Shown: piece by piece, positions 54,459 to 63,620 of the stretch
Layout of the letters: the number at the start of each line of letters is the position of its first letter
How positions within the stretch are numbered: position 1 is the first letter of the stretch
Assembly: GCF_013377015.1 (NCBI RefSeq)
Contig: NZ_JACABA010000005.1
Location: forward strand, 124,001-188,000
Source of the DNA: Rhodopseudomonas sp.
GTDB lineage: Bacteria > Pseudomonadota > Alphaproteobacteria > Rhizobiales > Xanthobacteraceae
Length of the DNA stretch: 64,000 bases
Reading direction: 5' to 3'
Program-made: the position numbers and the translations under genes
The notes under the pieces: generated by a model
Databases searched by the model: none
What the model was told of the DNA's origin: nothing
What the model saw: the letters and a program-made list of their open reading frames with translations, nothing else

Positions 54459-56405
54459 ATGAGCGACCAAGAAAAGTCAAAGGGCGTCAGCCGACGAACG
54501 TTGCTCGGAACCACCGCCGCGGCGGCCGGTGTCGGCCTCGCCGGCGGCGTTGCGCTGACGACGGATGGCAAGGGCCTGATCAGCAGCGCCGATGCCCAAA
54601 CCAAAGCAGCACCCACACTTCCGGCGCGCCCCGCGATCCAGAAGGCTGAAGTGGCCCCTGGAGATCTCGACGAATATTACACATTCTTCTCCAGCGGCCA
54701 GTCGGGCGAACTGCGAATCGTCGGTCTTCCGTCGATGCGCGAATTGATGCGCGTCCCGGTGTTCAATCGCTGCAGCGCCACCGGCTGGGGCCAGACCAAC
54801 GAGAGCCTGAAAGTTCTGACCGAAGGCCTATTGCCGGAAAGCCGCGAATTCCTAAAGAACCGCGGCGGCACCTACATGAATGGCGATCTTCACCATCCGC
54901 ATCTTTCCTTCACCGACGGCACCTATGATGGCCGCTACGCCTTCATGAACGACAAGGCGAACACCCGGGTTGCCCGCGTTCGTCTCGACGTGATGAAATG
55001 CGACAAGATCATTCAATTGCCGAACCAGCATACCGTCCACGGTCTGCGCGTGCAGAAATATCCGCGCACCGGCTATGTGTTCTGCAACGGCGAAGAGCGC
55101 GTGCCGTTGCCGAACGACGGCAAGATCCTCGACAATTCCAAGGAATATCACGCGATCTTCACCGCGGTCGACGGCGACACCATGAAGGTCGCCTGGCAGG
55201 TGATGGTCGACGGCAATCTCGACAATGTCGATGCCGACTACCAGGGCAAATATGCGTTCGCGACCTGCTATAATTCGGAAGAAGGCGTGAACGCGGCGGA
55301 AATGACCGCCAAAGAGCAGGACTGGGTGACGATCTTCAACATCAAGCGGATCGAAGAGGCGGTGAAGAAGGGCGACTTCAAGGAGATGGGCGGCGTACCC
55401 GTGATCGACGGCCGCCACGGCTCGCCCTACACCCGCTACGTGCCGGTCTCCAACAGCCCGCATGGCATGAATACCGCGCCGGACGGCATCCATATCGTGG
55501 CGAACGGGAAGCTCTCGCCGACGGTCACGGTGATGGATGTCAGGCTGTTCGATCAGTTGTTCGACGACAAGATCAAGCCGCGCGACGTCGTGGTGGCTGA
55601 GCCCGAGCTCGGCCTCGGGCCATTGCACACTGCTTATGACGGCAGGGGCAACGCCTACACCACGCTGTTCATCGACAGCCAGATCTGCAAGTGGAACATC
55701 GATCTGGCGAAACGGGCGTTCAAGGGTGAGCAGGTCGATCCGATCATCCAGAAGCTCGACGTTCACTATCAGCCCGGCCACAACCATACCTCGATGGGAC
55801 AGACCAAGGAGGCCGACGGAAAGTGGCTGATCTCGCTGAACAAGTTCTCGAAGGACCGGTTCCTCAACGTCGGTCCGCTGAAGCCGGAAAACGACCAGCT
55901 GATCGACATCTCCGGCGACAAGATGAAGCTGGTTCATGACGGTCCGAGCTTCGCCGAGCCGCACGATGCGACCATCGTTCATCGCTCCAAGATCAATCCG
56001 ATCTCGATCTGGGACCGCGCCGATCCGATGTTCTCCGACGCGGTGAAGCAGGCCAAGCTCGACGGCGTCAAACTGGAGGAAGAGTCCAAGGTGATCCGCG
56101 ACGGCAACAAGGTGCGGGTCTACATGACGTCGACCGCGCCGACCTTCGGTCTGGAGAAATTCCAGGTCAAACAGGGCGATCAGGTCACCGTCTATGTCAC
56201 CAACATCGACGCGGTGGAGGATCTCACCCACGGCTTCTGTATCGTGAACTACGGCGTCCAGATGGAAGTGGCGCCGCAGGCAACGGCCTCGGTCACCTTC
56301 TCGGCGGATAGGGCCGGCGTCTATTGGTACTATTGTTCATGGTTCTGCCACGCCATGCACATGGAAATGTCGGGCCGGATGCTGGTCGAGCCGAAGACAG
56401 TCTGA
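54459..56405 (+). CDS. nosZ: nitrous-oxide reductase, Tat-exported clade I type
   Basis: A 648-residue multicopper enzyme that reduces N2O to N2 in the periplasm. The twin-arginine signal [14 protein letters not shown] (11-24) identifies the Tat-dependent clade I type. The CuZ histidine block DLHHPH is at 143-148. The C-terminal CuA site carries C626, W628, C630, H634 and M637 ([12 protein letters not shown]). GAGGAG precedes the ATG at 54459. It is the central enzyme of the nos operon and is followed by nosD after ten bases. Confidence 0.98.
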   Translation: MSDQEKSKGVSRRTLLGTTAAAAGVGLAGGVALTTDGKGLISSADAQTKAAPTLPARPAIQKAEVAPGDLDEYYTFFSSGQSGELRIVGLPSMRELMRVPVFNRCSATGWGQTNESLKVLTEGLLPESREFLKNRGGTYMNGDLHHPHLSFTDGTYDGRYAFMNDKANTRVARVRLDVMKCDKIIQLPNQHTVHGLRVQKYPRTGYVFCNGEERVPLPNDGKILDNSKEYHAIFTAVDGDTMKVAWQVMVDGNLDNVDADYQGKYAFATCYNSEEGVNAAEMTAKEQDWVTIFNIKRIEEAVKKGDFKEMGGVPVIDGRHGSPYTRYVPVSNSPHGMNTAPDGIHIVANGKLSPTVTVMDVRLFDQLFDDKIKPRDVVVAEPELGLGPLHTAYDGRGNAYTTLFIDSQICKWNIDLAKRAFKGEQVDPIIQKLDVHYQPGHNHTSMGQTKEADGKWLISLNKFSKDRFLNVGPLKPENDQLIDISGDKMKLVHDGPSFAEPHDATIVHRSKINPISIWDRADPMFSDAVKQAKLDGVKLEEESKVIRDGNKVRVYMTSTAPTFGLEKFQVKQGDQVTVYVTNIDAVEDLTHGFCIVNYGVQMEVAPQATASVTFSADRAGVYWYYCSWFCHAMHMEMSGRMLVEPKTV

Positions 56406-56415
56406 GGGACAACAC

Positions 56416-57777
56416 GTGTCACTCTGGGTGCGTATGATTCCGGCGGCGATGTTCGCCGCCGGAGCTTGGAGTTCCGCCTTGGCCGAGACGATCAGCGTCG
56501 TGCCGACGCAATCGCTTCAGGCTGTGCTGGACCGCGCGCAGGATGGCGACGTCGTTGAACTGGCCGCAGGCGAACACAAAGGCGCGGTCAAGATCGACCA
56601 CCGCCTGACGCTCGTTGGTCAACCCGGCGCGGTGCTCGCCGCGAACGGCTCCGGCACCGTGATCACGGTGACGGTCCCCGATGTGACGATTCGCGGTATC
56701 ACGATCAGAGGCTCCGGCCGCGATCTGCAGACGATGGATTCCGGCATCTTCCTCGAGAAGGAGGCCGAGCGGGCGCTGGTCGAGAACAATCGCCTGGAAG
56801 GCAATCTGTTTGGAATCTATGTGCATGGCGCCGCGGGGTCGCGCGTCCAACGCAATGTCGTCGAAGGCCTGCGCAACATCCGGCTCAACGAGGCCGGCAA
56901 CGGCGTCTCGGTCTGGAATGCGCCGGACGTGGTGATCGCCGAGAACACATTCCGCTACGGCCGGGACGGTATCTTCACCATCACCAGCAGCAAGGATCAT
57001 TTCATCAACAACCGGTTCGAGAATGTCCGGTTCGCGGTGCATTACATGTACACCAACGACAGCGAGGTCTCCGGCAACGTCTCGATCGGCAATCACGGCG
57101 GCTACGCCATCATGTATTCCAACCGGCTCAAGATCCGCGGCAATATCTCCGATCGCGATCGCGACTACGGCCTGCTGTTCAATTATGCCAATTACGCCGC
57201 GATCGAGGGCAATTGGGTCACCGGCGGGTCGCTTGACAACATCGGAAGCGGCAAGGACGAAGGCGCCGACGACGAAAAGGGCATGTTGCCCGAGACCAAA
57301 TCCGCACAGTCGCTGCACGACGGTCCGGAAAAATGCGTCTTCATTTACAACGCCAATCACAATCAGTTTCGCGACAACTGGTTCGAGCGTTGCGGCATCG
57401 GCGTGCATTTCACCGCCGGCTCCGAAGGCAACGAGATCACCGGCAACGCCTTCATCGGCAATCGCAACCAGGTGAAATATGTCGGCACCCGCGACCTCGA
57501 CTGGTCGAAGGGCGGGCGCGGCAATTACTGGAGCGACAATCCGGCGTTCGATCTCAATGGCGACGGCATCGCCGACACCGCCTATCGCCCCAACGATCTG
57601 GTCGATCGCGTGCTGTGGACCGCGCCTTCGGCCAAGGTGCTGATCAACAGTCCCGCCGTACAAGTGTTGCGCTGGGCGCAGAGTCAGTTTCCCGCGCTCT
57701 ATCCCGGCGGCGTGATCGATACTCATCCCTTGATCGCGCCGCCGCCAAAACCGTTGGCCGCACGGGTGCCGCGATGA
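56416..57777 (+). CDS. nosD: NosD, periplasmic copper-site maturation protein
   Basis: A 453-residue right-handed beta-helix protein with a signal peptide (about 8-23, ending SALA) and several CASH/PbH1 repeats (for example VRGITIRGSG-type strands, NRLKIRGNISDRDRDYG). NosD works with the NosFY transporter in building the CuZ cluster of NosZ. The GTG start at 56416 has GAGGGA before it. Its stop overlaps the nosF start (ATGA). Confidence 0.95.
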   Translation: MSLWVRMIPAAMFAAGAWSSALAETISVVPTQSLQAVLDRAQDGDVVELAAGEHKGAVKIDHRLTLVGQPGAVLAANGSGTVITVTVPDVTIRGITIRGSGRDLQTMDSGIFLEKEAERALVENNRLEGNLFGIYVHGAAGSRVQRNVVEGLRNIRLNEAGNGVSVWNAPDVVIAENTFRYGRDGIFTITSSKDHFINNRFENVRFAVHYMYTNDSEVSGNVSIGNHGGYAIMYSNRLKIRGNISDRDRDYGLLFNYANYAAIEGNWVTGGSLDNIGSGKDEGADDEKGMLPETKSAQSLHDGPEKCVFIYNANHNQFRDNWFERCGIGVHFTAGSEGNEITGNAFIGNRNQVKYVGTRDLDWSKGGRGNYWSDNPAFDLNGDGIADTAYRPNDLVDRVLWTAPSAKVLINSPAVQVLRWAQSQFPALYPGGVIDTHPLIAPPPKPLAARVPR

Positions 57778-58682
57778 ACGCGACCATCTCGGTGAATGGC
57801 GTGGAGAAGAGTTATCGCGCGGTGCGCGCCTTGCGCAACGTCTCGTTCGAGCTTGTCCCGGGCCGGCTCAGCGCCTTGGTCGGGCACAATGGCGCCGGCA
57901 AGACCACGCTGATCAAGCTGATGCTGGGATTGATTCGGGCCGATCGCGGCGACATCCGCGTGCTCGGCGAAGACCCCGCGGCCGGCGAATTCTCGGCGCG
58001 ACGGCTGCTCGGCTATCTGCCGGAGAACGTCGCCTTCAATGCCGCACTGACCGGGCGCGAAACCCTGGCGTTCTATGCCCGGCTGAAACAGATCAAGCCC
58101 GCGACGGCATGGCCGCTGCTCGAGCGCGTCGGCCTGGCTCCCGCCGCCGACCGCAAGGTCGGGACCTATTCGAAAGGCATGCGGCAACGCCTCGGCCTGG
58201 CGCAAGCGCTGCTCGGCCGGCCTCGCGTGCTGTTGCTCGACGAGCCAACCACCGGCCTCGACCCGGCGCTGCGCCAGACCTTTTACGAGATCCTCCACGA
58301 ACTGCGCAACGACGGCGCCACCGTGCTGATCTCGTCGCATGCGCTCAATGAGCTCGAGGACCGCGCCGAACACGTCCTGATCATGAATCGTGGCCTGCTC
58401 GCCGCGCAAGGCACGATGGCGGAATTGCGCGCGATTTCGCAACTGCCGATCCGGGTCACGATCGATCTCGCGCCGGACGCCGGCACTGCGCCGGCCTGGT
58501 TGACGGGACCGCGCGGCACGGCGGCGCACGGTCATATCATGCTGGTTCAAGACGACGCGCAGAAGATGGATTTGCTGCGCGCCGCCGTCAACGATCCCCG
58601 CGTGCGGAACATCGAAATCGCGGCGCCGACGCTCGACGAACTCTACGCGCATTTCCTGAACAGCCAGGAGAATGCGGCATGA
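57774..58682 (+). CDS. nosF: NosF, ABC transporter ATPase for NosZ maturation
   Basis: A 302-residue ABC ATPase. Walker A GHNGAGKTTLIK (about 40-51), signature YSKGMRQRLGLAQA and Walker B VLLLDEPTTGLD are all intact, followed by a C-terminal extension typical of the family. It powers NosY with NosD in delivering sulfur or copper for the CuZ centre. It overlaps nosD and nosY by ATGA junctions at both ends. A longer open frame upstream is inside nosD. Confidence 0.97.
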   Translation: MNATISVNGVEKSYRAVRALRNVSFELVPGRLSALVGHNGAGKTTLIKLMLGLIRADRGDIRVLGEDPAAGEFSARRLLGYLPENVAFNAALTGRETLAFYARLKQIKPATAWPLLERVGLAPAADRKVGTYSKGMRQRLGLAQALLGRPRVLLLDEPTTGLDPALRQTFYEILHELRNDGATVLISSHALNELEDRAEHVLIMNRGLLAAQGTMAELRAISQLPIRVTIDLAPDAGTAPAWLTGPRGTAAHGHIMLVQDDAQKMDLLRAAVNDPRVRNIEIAAPTLDELYAHFLNSQENAA

Positions 58683-59506
58683 GGACCGTCGCCATCATCG
58701 CCGGAAAGGAAATTCAGGAAGGCTTGCGCAACCGCTGGGTGCTGGCGACGACACTGCTGCTGGCCGCGCTTTCCCTGTCTCTCACCTTCCTTGGCAGCGC
58801 GCCGACCGGCAACGTCGGTGTCGGCGCGCTCGACGTCGTCGTCGTCAGCCTGTCGAGCCTGACAATCTTCCTGTTGCCTCTCATCGCGCTTCTGATCTCG
58901 CATGACGCCGTGGTCGGCGAGATGGAGCGCGGCACCATGATTCTGCTGCTCAGCTATCCGGTCGGCCGCGGTCAGGTGATCCTCGGCAAATTCGTCGGCC
59001 ACGTGCTGATCCTCGCCTTCGCTACCGTGATCGGCTACGGCGCCGCTGGCGTCGCGCTGATGCTGACCGGCACATCGTCGCTGGCCGCGAGCTGGTATGC
59101 CTTTGGCGCGATGCTCGGCAGTTCGATCATGCTGGGCGCGGTGTTCGTGGCGATCGGCTATCTGATCTCGAGCCTGGTGCGGGACCGCGGCACCGCGGCG
59201 GGACTGTCGATCGGCGTCTGGCTGCTGATGGTGCTGGTGTTCGACATGGCGCTGCTCGGCTTTCTGGTGGTCGACCAGGGGCGGATCATTTCGGGGCCGG
59301 TGCTCAATGCGCTGTTGTTCCTCAATCCGACCGATCTCTATCGGCTGACCAACCTGACCGGCTTCAATGTCAGCCAGTTTGCCGGCATGGCCGGACTCGC
59401 CGGCAGCACCAATCCCGGGCTTGCGCCGCTGCTGCTCGGCCTGTCGGTCTGGATTGCGGTGCCGCTAGGACTGGCGATGCTGTCCTTCGCGCGGAGGGAG
59501 CTATGA
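58679..59506 (+). CDS. nosY: NosY, membrane permease partner of NosF
   Basis: A 275-residue integral membrane protein of the ABC-2 type with about six hydrophobic segments (for example SSLTIFLLPLIALLIS, GVWLLMVLVFDMALLGFLVV). It has the N-terminal IAGKEIQEGLRNRWVL motif seen in NosY. Start and stop overlap nosF and nosL (ATGA at each end), so the whole set is translated together. Confidence 0.95.
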   Translation: MRTVAIIAGKEIQEGLRNRWVLATTLLLAALSLSLTFLGSAPTGNVGVGALDVVVVSLSSLTIFLLPLIALLISHDAVVGEMERGTMILLLSYPVGRGQVILGKFVGHVLILAFATVIGYGAAGVALMLTGTSSLAASWYAFGAMLGSSIMLGAVFVAIGYLISSLVRDRGTAAGLSIGVWLLMVLVFDMALLGFLVVDQGRIISGPVLNALLFLNPTDLYRLTNLTGFNVSQFAGMAGLAGSTNPGLAPLLLGLSVWIAVPLGLAMLSFARREL

Positions 59507-60051
59507 AACTGCGGTTGATCTGGGCCATTGCCGCCGTCATCCTTCTTACCGGCTGCAAGCAGGACGCGGCAGAGGCGCCGCTGCCTCCGCCGGTGGCGCT
59601 CAACGCCGATGCGATGGGCGTCTTCTGCGGCATGAATCTGACGGAGCATCCCGGCCCGAAGGGACAGATCATCACCGCAAGCCGGATCGATCCGTTCTGG
59701 TTCAGCTCGGTCCGCGACACCGTCGCTTTCACCTTGATGCCCGACCAGCCCCGCGATATCCGCGCGATCTATGTCTCCGATATGGCGCGCGCGCCGAGCT
59801 GGGAGCTGCCCGGCGAAACCAACTGGATCGATGCCCGCAAGGCGTTCTTCGTAATCGGCAGCCGCAAGCAGGGCGGCATGGGCGCTGCCGAAGCGGTGCC
59901 GTTCGGCGAGCGGGCTGCCGCGGATGCGTTTGCCGCTGCCAACGGCGGTCAGGTCGTGACATTCGACAAGATTCCCAGCGACTATGTGCTCGGCAGCGAC
60001 CCACCCGCGGGTCCGGGCGAGAATGATCATTCCAACGCGCGAACCAATTGA
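59503..60051 (+). CDS. nosL: NosL, copper-binding lipoprotein
   Basis: A 182-residue outer-facing lipoprotein: the lipobox LLTGC places the lipidated Cys at 18. The metal-binding motif GVFCGMNLTEHPG (about 39-51, Cys42 and Met44) follows a short linker, and the remaining domain has the family fold that donates Cu(I) to NosZ. It overlaps nosY and is followed by nosX after a 13-base gap. Confidence 0.95.
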   Translation: MKLRLIWAIAAVILLTGCKQDAAEAPLPPPVALNADAMGVFCGMNLTEHPGPKGQIITASRIDPFWFSSVRDTVAFTLMPDQPRDIRAIYVSDMARAPSWELPGETNWIDARKAFFVIGSRKQGGMGAAEAVPFGERAAADAFAAANGGQVVTFDKIPSDYVLGSDPPAGPGENDHSNARTN

Positions 60052-60064
60052 CGAGGACCGGCCG

Positions 60065-61063
60065 ATGCTGAACCAAGCTCTCACCCGCCGACGGATGATC
60101 ACAATTGCAGCGGCCGCCGCCGGGTCGGTCGTTCTGGGAAGCGCGCGCGCTGCACGCGCCGGCGAGCCCGTACGCTGGCAGGGTACGGCCCTCGGCGCGC
60201 AAGTTTCGATCGAGATCCATCATCCGGATCGCGTCGAGGCGGCGCGGTTGATCGACCTGAGTCTGCGCGAGGTGCGGCGGCTAGAACGACAATTCAGCTT
60301 GTACCAGCCGGATTCCGCGATCTGCGAACTCAATCGCAGCGGCGTCCTTGTGGCGCCCGACGTCGACATGGTGACGCTGCTGCGGGCATCGCTCGACTTC
60401 GCCGACCTTACCGGTGGCGCGTTCGATCCCACGGTGCAGCCACTGTGGCGTCTCTATGAAGAGCATTTCTCATCGGAACGTCCGGATCCCGCGGGACCGG
60501 CTCCGGCAAGGCTGGCTGAAGCCTTGGCGAAGGTGGGCCACGACGGGCTGCGCGTCACGGCCGACCGCGTCGTCCTGCTCAAACGCGGCGCAGCGTTGAC
60601 GCTGAACGGAATCGCGCAGGGTTTTGCGACCGATCGCGTGGTCGAACTGTTGCGCGGCGCGGGCCTCTCGACGACGCTAGTCGATATGGGCGAGATCCGC
60701 GCGATCGGTGCGCGGCCGGACGGCGCGCCGTGGCGTATCGGCCTCGCCGATCCGGAAAAACCCGGTGCATTGACCGAGACAGTCGAGATTATCGACCGTG
60801 CCGTCGCAACCACGGCCGCGGCCGGCTTCCGCTTCGACCGCGATGGCCGGTTTACCCATCTGTTCGACCCGGCCACGGGACGCAGCCCCGCGCTGTACCG
60901 CACGATCAGCGTGCTCGCGCCAACCGCCACGGAGGCGGACGCGCTCTCTACGGCTTTGAGCCTGATGTCGCTGTATCGAGTCGAGGAGATCGTGCGGTCA
61001 CGACGGGGCGTGCAGGCTCGCGTCGTCGATTTGAATGGTAGATTGACTACTTGCGGAGCCTGA
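60065..61063 (+). CDS. nosX: NosX, ApbE-type FMN transferase
   Basis: A 332-residue Tat-exported ApbE homologue (TRRRMITIAAAAAG at 7-20) that attaches FMN to NosR. Motifs: the N-terminal RLERQFSLYQPDSAICELN, TLNGIAQGFATDRVVELL, and HLFDPATGRSP with the His/Asp that bind the nucleotide and Mg2+. It is the last gene of the nos operon; NosR in the same operon carries the matching SGAT target site. A hairpin follows the stop. Confidence 0.95.
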   Translation: MLNQALTRRRMITIAAAAAGSVVLGSARAARAGEPVRWQGTALGAQVSIEIHHPDRVEAARLIDLSLREVRRLERQFSLYQPDSAICELNRSGVLVAPDVDMVTLLRASLDFADLTGGAFDPTVQPLWRLYEEHFSSERPDPAGPAPARLAEALAKVGHDGLRVTADRVVLLKRGAALTLNGIAQGFATDRVVELLRGAGLSTTLVDMGEIRAIGARPDGAPWRIGLADPEKPGALTETVEIIDRAVATTAAAGFRFDRDGRFTHLFDPATGRSPALYRTISVLAPTATEADALSTALSLMSLYRVEEIVRSRRGVQARVVDLNGRLTTCGA

Positions 61064-61077
61064 GGCTCGTCAGCCTC
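61062..61077 (+). terminator. possible hairpin terminator after nosX
   Basis: GAGGCT-CGTC-AGCCTC forms a 6-bp stem with a four-base loop, overlapping the nosX stop. It lacks a clear T tract, so it may be a weak intrinsic terminator or just mark the end of the transcript. Confidence 0.35.
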
Positions 61078-61119
61078 CCAAAATTGAATTAGATGCCGGT
61101 CTACACCCTGCCGTTGTGC

Positions 61120-61420
61120 ACGAATTCCCTGTTCTTTGAACTAATTTCCCTGAAATTTTCTCTAGGGACGCATGGGATGTCGCTGCGGCAGAGGGACTGA
61201 GGATCGTTCAATCGACTCCGACATTCTCGAATTCACACGGTTCCCTGCAAAATTCCCTGTTTGCAGGGAATTTGTGCGGAGGCAGGTGCGATCAGCACTG
61301 CGTCGCCAGCCAGGGAGTTTCGAATTCTTCTCCAAATGAAGAAATGCCTGGCAGACAGTGGGTTCTCTAATCGATGCCTAAGCTCCGGAGACCGGAGAAC
61401 AGAACCACTGCGGGTTACTG
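61120..61420. repeat. dispersed palindromic repeat with TTCCCTG/CAGGGAA motifs
   Basis: No gene is convincing in the 500 bases between nosX and xdhC. Within 61120-61420, TTCCCTG motifs recur (three direct copies, one complement). A perfect 10-bp inverted repeat AAATTCCCTG, loop TTTG, CAGGGAATTT lies at 61250-61273. The stretch 61390-61414 recurs nearly identically at 31629-31653. This looks like a dispersed, probably mobile, repeat family of Rhizobiales, similar in look to sequences often mis-called as a small protein containing IPCKQGI. The remaining part to 61566 holds nothing I can name. Confidence 0.7.
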
Positions 61421-61566
61421 GCGGCGGTCGATGTGAGACGCCCAATGGGAAGACAAAGACTCCAAATCGGACAAGAATCGCGCATCTGGAATTGCTAGGG
61501 GAAGTGCTTCAGCTAGAGATCTCTCGGACGAGATTCATTGTTAGATTCAGCCCGCCATATATCGAA

Positions 61567-62403
61567 TCATCTCGCGGGGACTGGCGCTATGGCCCGTTGC
61601 CCGCGCCGTCGCTCAATCGTGATCTCCGCCAAAATCGACATAGCGATCTCTTCCGGCGTGATGGCGCCGAGATCGAGACCGGCAGGCGCCTTGATGCGGT
61701 CGATGGTCAATGCGTCGATGCCATCCGCGATCAGCTTCTTGCGCAGGGCGGTCATCTTGCGGCGGCTGCCGACGAACGCGTGATACAGGGCGTCGATTGA
61801 CACCGCCGAGCGCAGTGCCGCTTCGTCGCCCTTGCCTTGTGTCGACACCACGATGAACCGCATCGTCTGATTCAGGTCTTCGAGTTGATAGCCATCGATC
61901 AACATATCCGCGTCTGGCGCAGCCGCCCGGTCGCCCGCTGGCGCGGCCACAGTGACGTGGTAACCGAGCTGGCGCGCCTGCGTAGCCAGAGCCATCGCAA
62001 CCGGGCTGGCGCCGAGCACGACCAGCGAGGGATGCGGCAGCACCGGTTCGACGAAGATGTCCATGGTGCCCTTGCTCGGGCACATGTTGCTGGCGAAGCG
62101 TACGCCGTCGCGATCGTCGCCCGGCCGGACGCCGAGTTCGGCGAGCAGGTTTTCCGGCTGCACCGAGACCATCCGCGGCTGGCCATCGGCCAGCGCTTCG
62201 CGCGCCGCTTTCAGCACCGCGCCACGGGCGCAGCCGCCGCCGATCCAGCCGGCGGCGATCGATCCGTCCGGACGGATCACGGCCTTGGCGCCAGCCTTCG
62301 CCGCCGTGACCGAGACGGTGCGGACCACGGTGGCGAGCACGAAGCTTTGCTCCGCGGCCTTCAGTTCGGATACCAGATCCATCACGTCGACATGGACGGT
62401 CAT
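61567..62403 (-). CDS. XdhC/CoxF-like molybdenum-hydroxylase maturation factor
   Basis: A 278-residue XdhC-family protein. The N-terminal XdhC domain contains GWIGGGCARGAVLKAARE with the conserved GGC-type cysteine. The C-terminal Rossmann part has LVVLGASPVAMALATQARQLG. XdhC proteins bind molybdenum cofactor and promote its sulfuration and insertion; CoxF and CoxI are their CO-dehydrogenase counterparts. GGAGG precedes the ATG at 62403. It lies 11 bases after coxE on the same strand. The frame is open much further upstream, but that is the shadow of coxE. Confidence 0.9.
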   Translation of the reverse strand: MTVHVDVMDLVSELKAAEQSFVLATVVRTVSVTAAKAGAKAVIRPDGSIAAGWIGGGCARGAVLKAAREALADGQPRMVSVQPENLLAELGVRPGDDRDGVRFASNMCPSKGTMDIFVEPVLPHPSLVVLGASPVAMALATQARQLGYHVTVAAPAGDRAAAPDADMLIDGYQLEDLNQTMRFIVVSTQGKGDEAALRSAVSIDALYHAFVGSRRKMTALRKKLIADGIDALTIDRIKAPAGLDLGAITPEEIAMSILAEITIERRRGQRAIAPVPAR

Positions 62404-62414
62404 CGGCACCTCCG

Positions 62415-63620
62415 TCACAGTTTTGCCAGATAGGGTTCGAGCGCGGCGAGACTCTTCAAAGTATGCGCGGGCGCGTAGAGATCGACATAAGGCAGGGCGG
62501 CCTTGATGCCGGCGGCTTCCGGCGCATAGCCCTCCCAGCCGATCATCGGATTGAGCCAGACGATGCGGCGGCAGCGCCGCGCCAATTGCGCCATCTCGCG
62601 GCCGAGCAGGGAGGCGTCGCCGGTCTCGTAGCCGTCCGACACGATCATCACGCAAGTCCGCGAATGGATCACCCGGGGGGCGTGCCAGCGATTGAACGTC
62701 TGCAGCGATTCCCCGATTTTGGTCCCGCCGCCGGCACCCTGCGCCAGCATCGACAGCCGATCCAGCGCGCGCGCGGCATCCTTGTCCTTCATCGCGTCGG
62801 AGACGTGGGCGAGCCTGGTGTGAAACAAGAACGCCTCGGCCTCGCGGAATTCGTCGAGCACGCCGTGGATGAAACGCAGGAACACGCCGGTGTACATGCT
62901 CATCGAGCCGGAGGCGTCGAGCAGGATGACGAGTCGCAGCGGCTTCGGCTTGTGCTGGCGTTTCACCAAATGGATCAGCACGCCGCCATCGCTGATATTG
63001 GCGTGGATGGTGCGCCGCAGATCGAGCCGATAGCCGCGCCGGCGCGCCAGATCGCGACGCGTCAGCCGCGTCCGCATCGCCTTGGCAAGCCGCGCGGCGA
63101 CGGCATGCGCCTGTTCGATCCCTGCCGGATTGGCGAGCTTGCGGAAATCCGTCTCGGCAAGACTCTCCGTGCGCGAGGCGCCTTCGCTGCGGCCGTCGCC
63201 GGCCTGATTGTCGGAGGCGTCGTCGGTCGATGGAATCTGGTCGGTCGCGGCCTGCGTGCCGCGCTGCTGCGAGATGTCCTGCAGGCTCTTCAGCGACGGA
63301 TTGTTGGCGGCTTTCGTCGAGCCGGTGGTGAGCGAGCGCGATCGCACCCGCGTGCCCAGCCAGAACGCATCGAAGATGCCGTCGAACTTGTCCCAGTCCG
63401 ATTTGCGCGCCGAGAACAGCGATTTGAATGCCGCGCGCAGCAGCGCGGGCTTTTCGGCATAGCCGGCGGCGATCAGCGAGGCGGCGTCCTGGCCCTCGCG
63501 CAATCCGACCGGGAAGGCGGCATCGCGCAGCGTGCGCAGGAACGCCGCGAGCCTCTGCGAGATCAGGCGGGAGACCTGGTCCATCTCTTCGAGCGTGGGA
63601 GGCGCGCCGCAGCAGCTCAT
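62415..63620 (-). CDS. coxE: CoxE-type VWA-domain maturation protein
   Basis: A 401-residue protein with a polar, low-complexity middle (about 105-175) and a C-terminal von Willebrand factor A domain whose MIDAS motif DASGSMS is intact. CoxE works with the AAA ATPase CoxD to assemble the Cu-S-Mo site of carbon monoxide dehydrogenase. The ATG at 63620 overlaps the coxD stop (ATGA). The neighbourhood coxD-coxE-xdhC fits a molybdenum hydroxylase cluster, although the structural genes lie outside this window. Confidence 0.9.
   Translation of the reverse strand: MSCCGAPPTLEEMDQVSRLISQRLAAFLRTLRDAAFPVGLREGQDAASLIAAGYAEKPALLRAAFKSLFSARKSDWDKFDGIFDAFWLGTRVRSRSLTTGSTKAANNPSLKSLQDISQQRGTQAATDQIPSTDDASDNQAGDGRSEGASRTESLAETDFRKLANPAGIEQAHAVAARLAKAMRTRLTRRDLARRRGYRLDLRRTIHANISDGGVLIHLVKRQHKPKPLRLVILLDASGSMSMYTGVFLRFIHGVLDEFREAEAFLFHTRLAHVSDAMKDKDAARALDRLSMLAQGAGGGTKIGESLQTFNRWHAPRVIHSRTCVMIVSDGYETGDASLLGREMAQLARRCRRIVWLNPMIGWEGYAPEAAGIKAALPYVDLYAPAHTLKSLAALEPYLAKL

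Noticed and set aside
61233-61445. 70-codon minus-strand ORF containing IPCKQGI near the end
   Set aside because: It lies inside the dispersed palindromic repeat, and its sequence follows from the TTCCCTG arms; probably not a gene.
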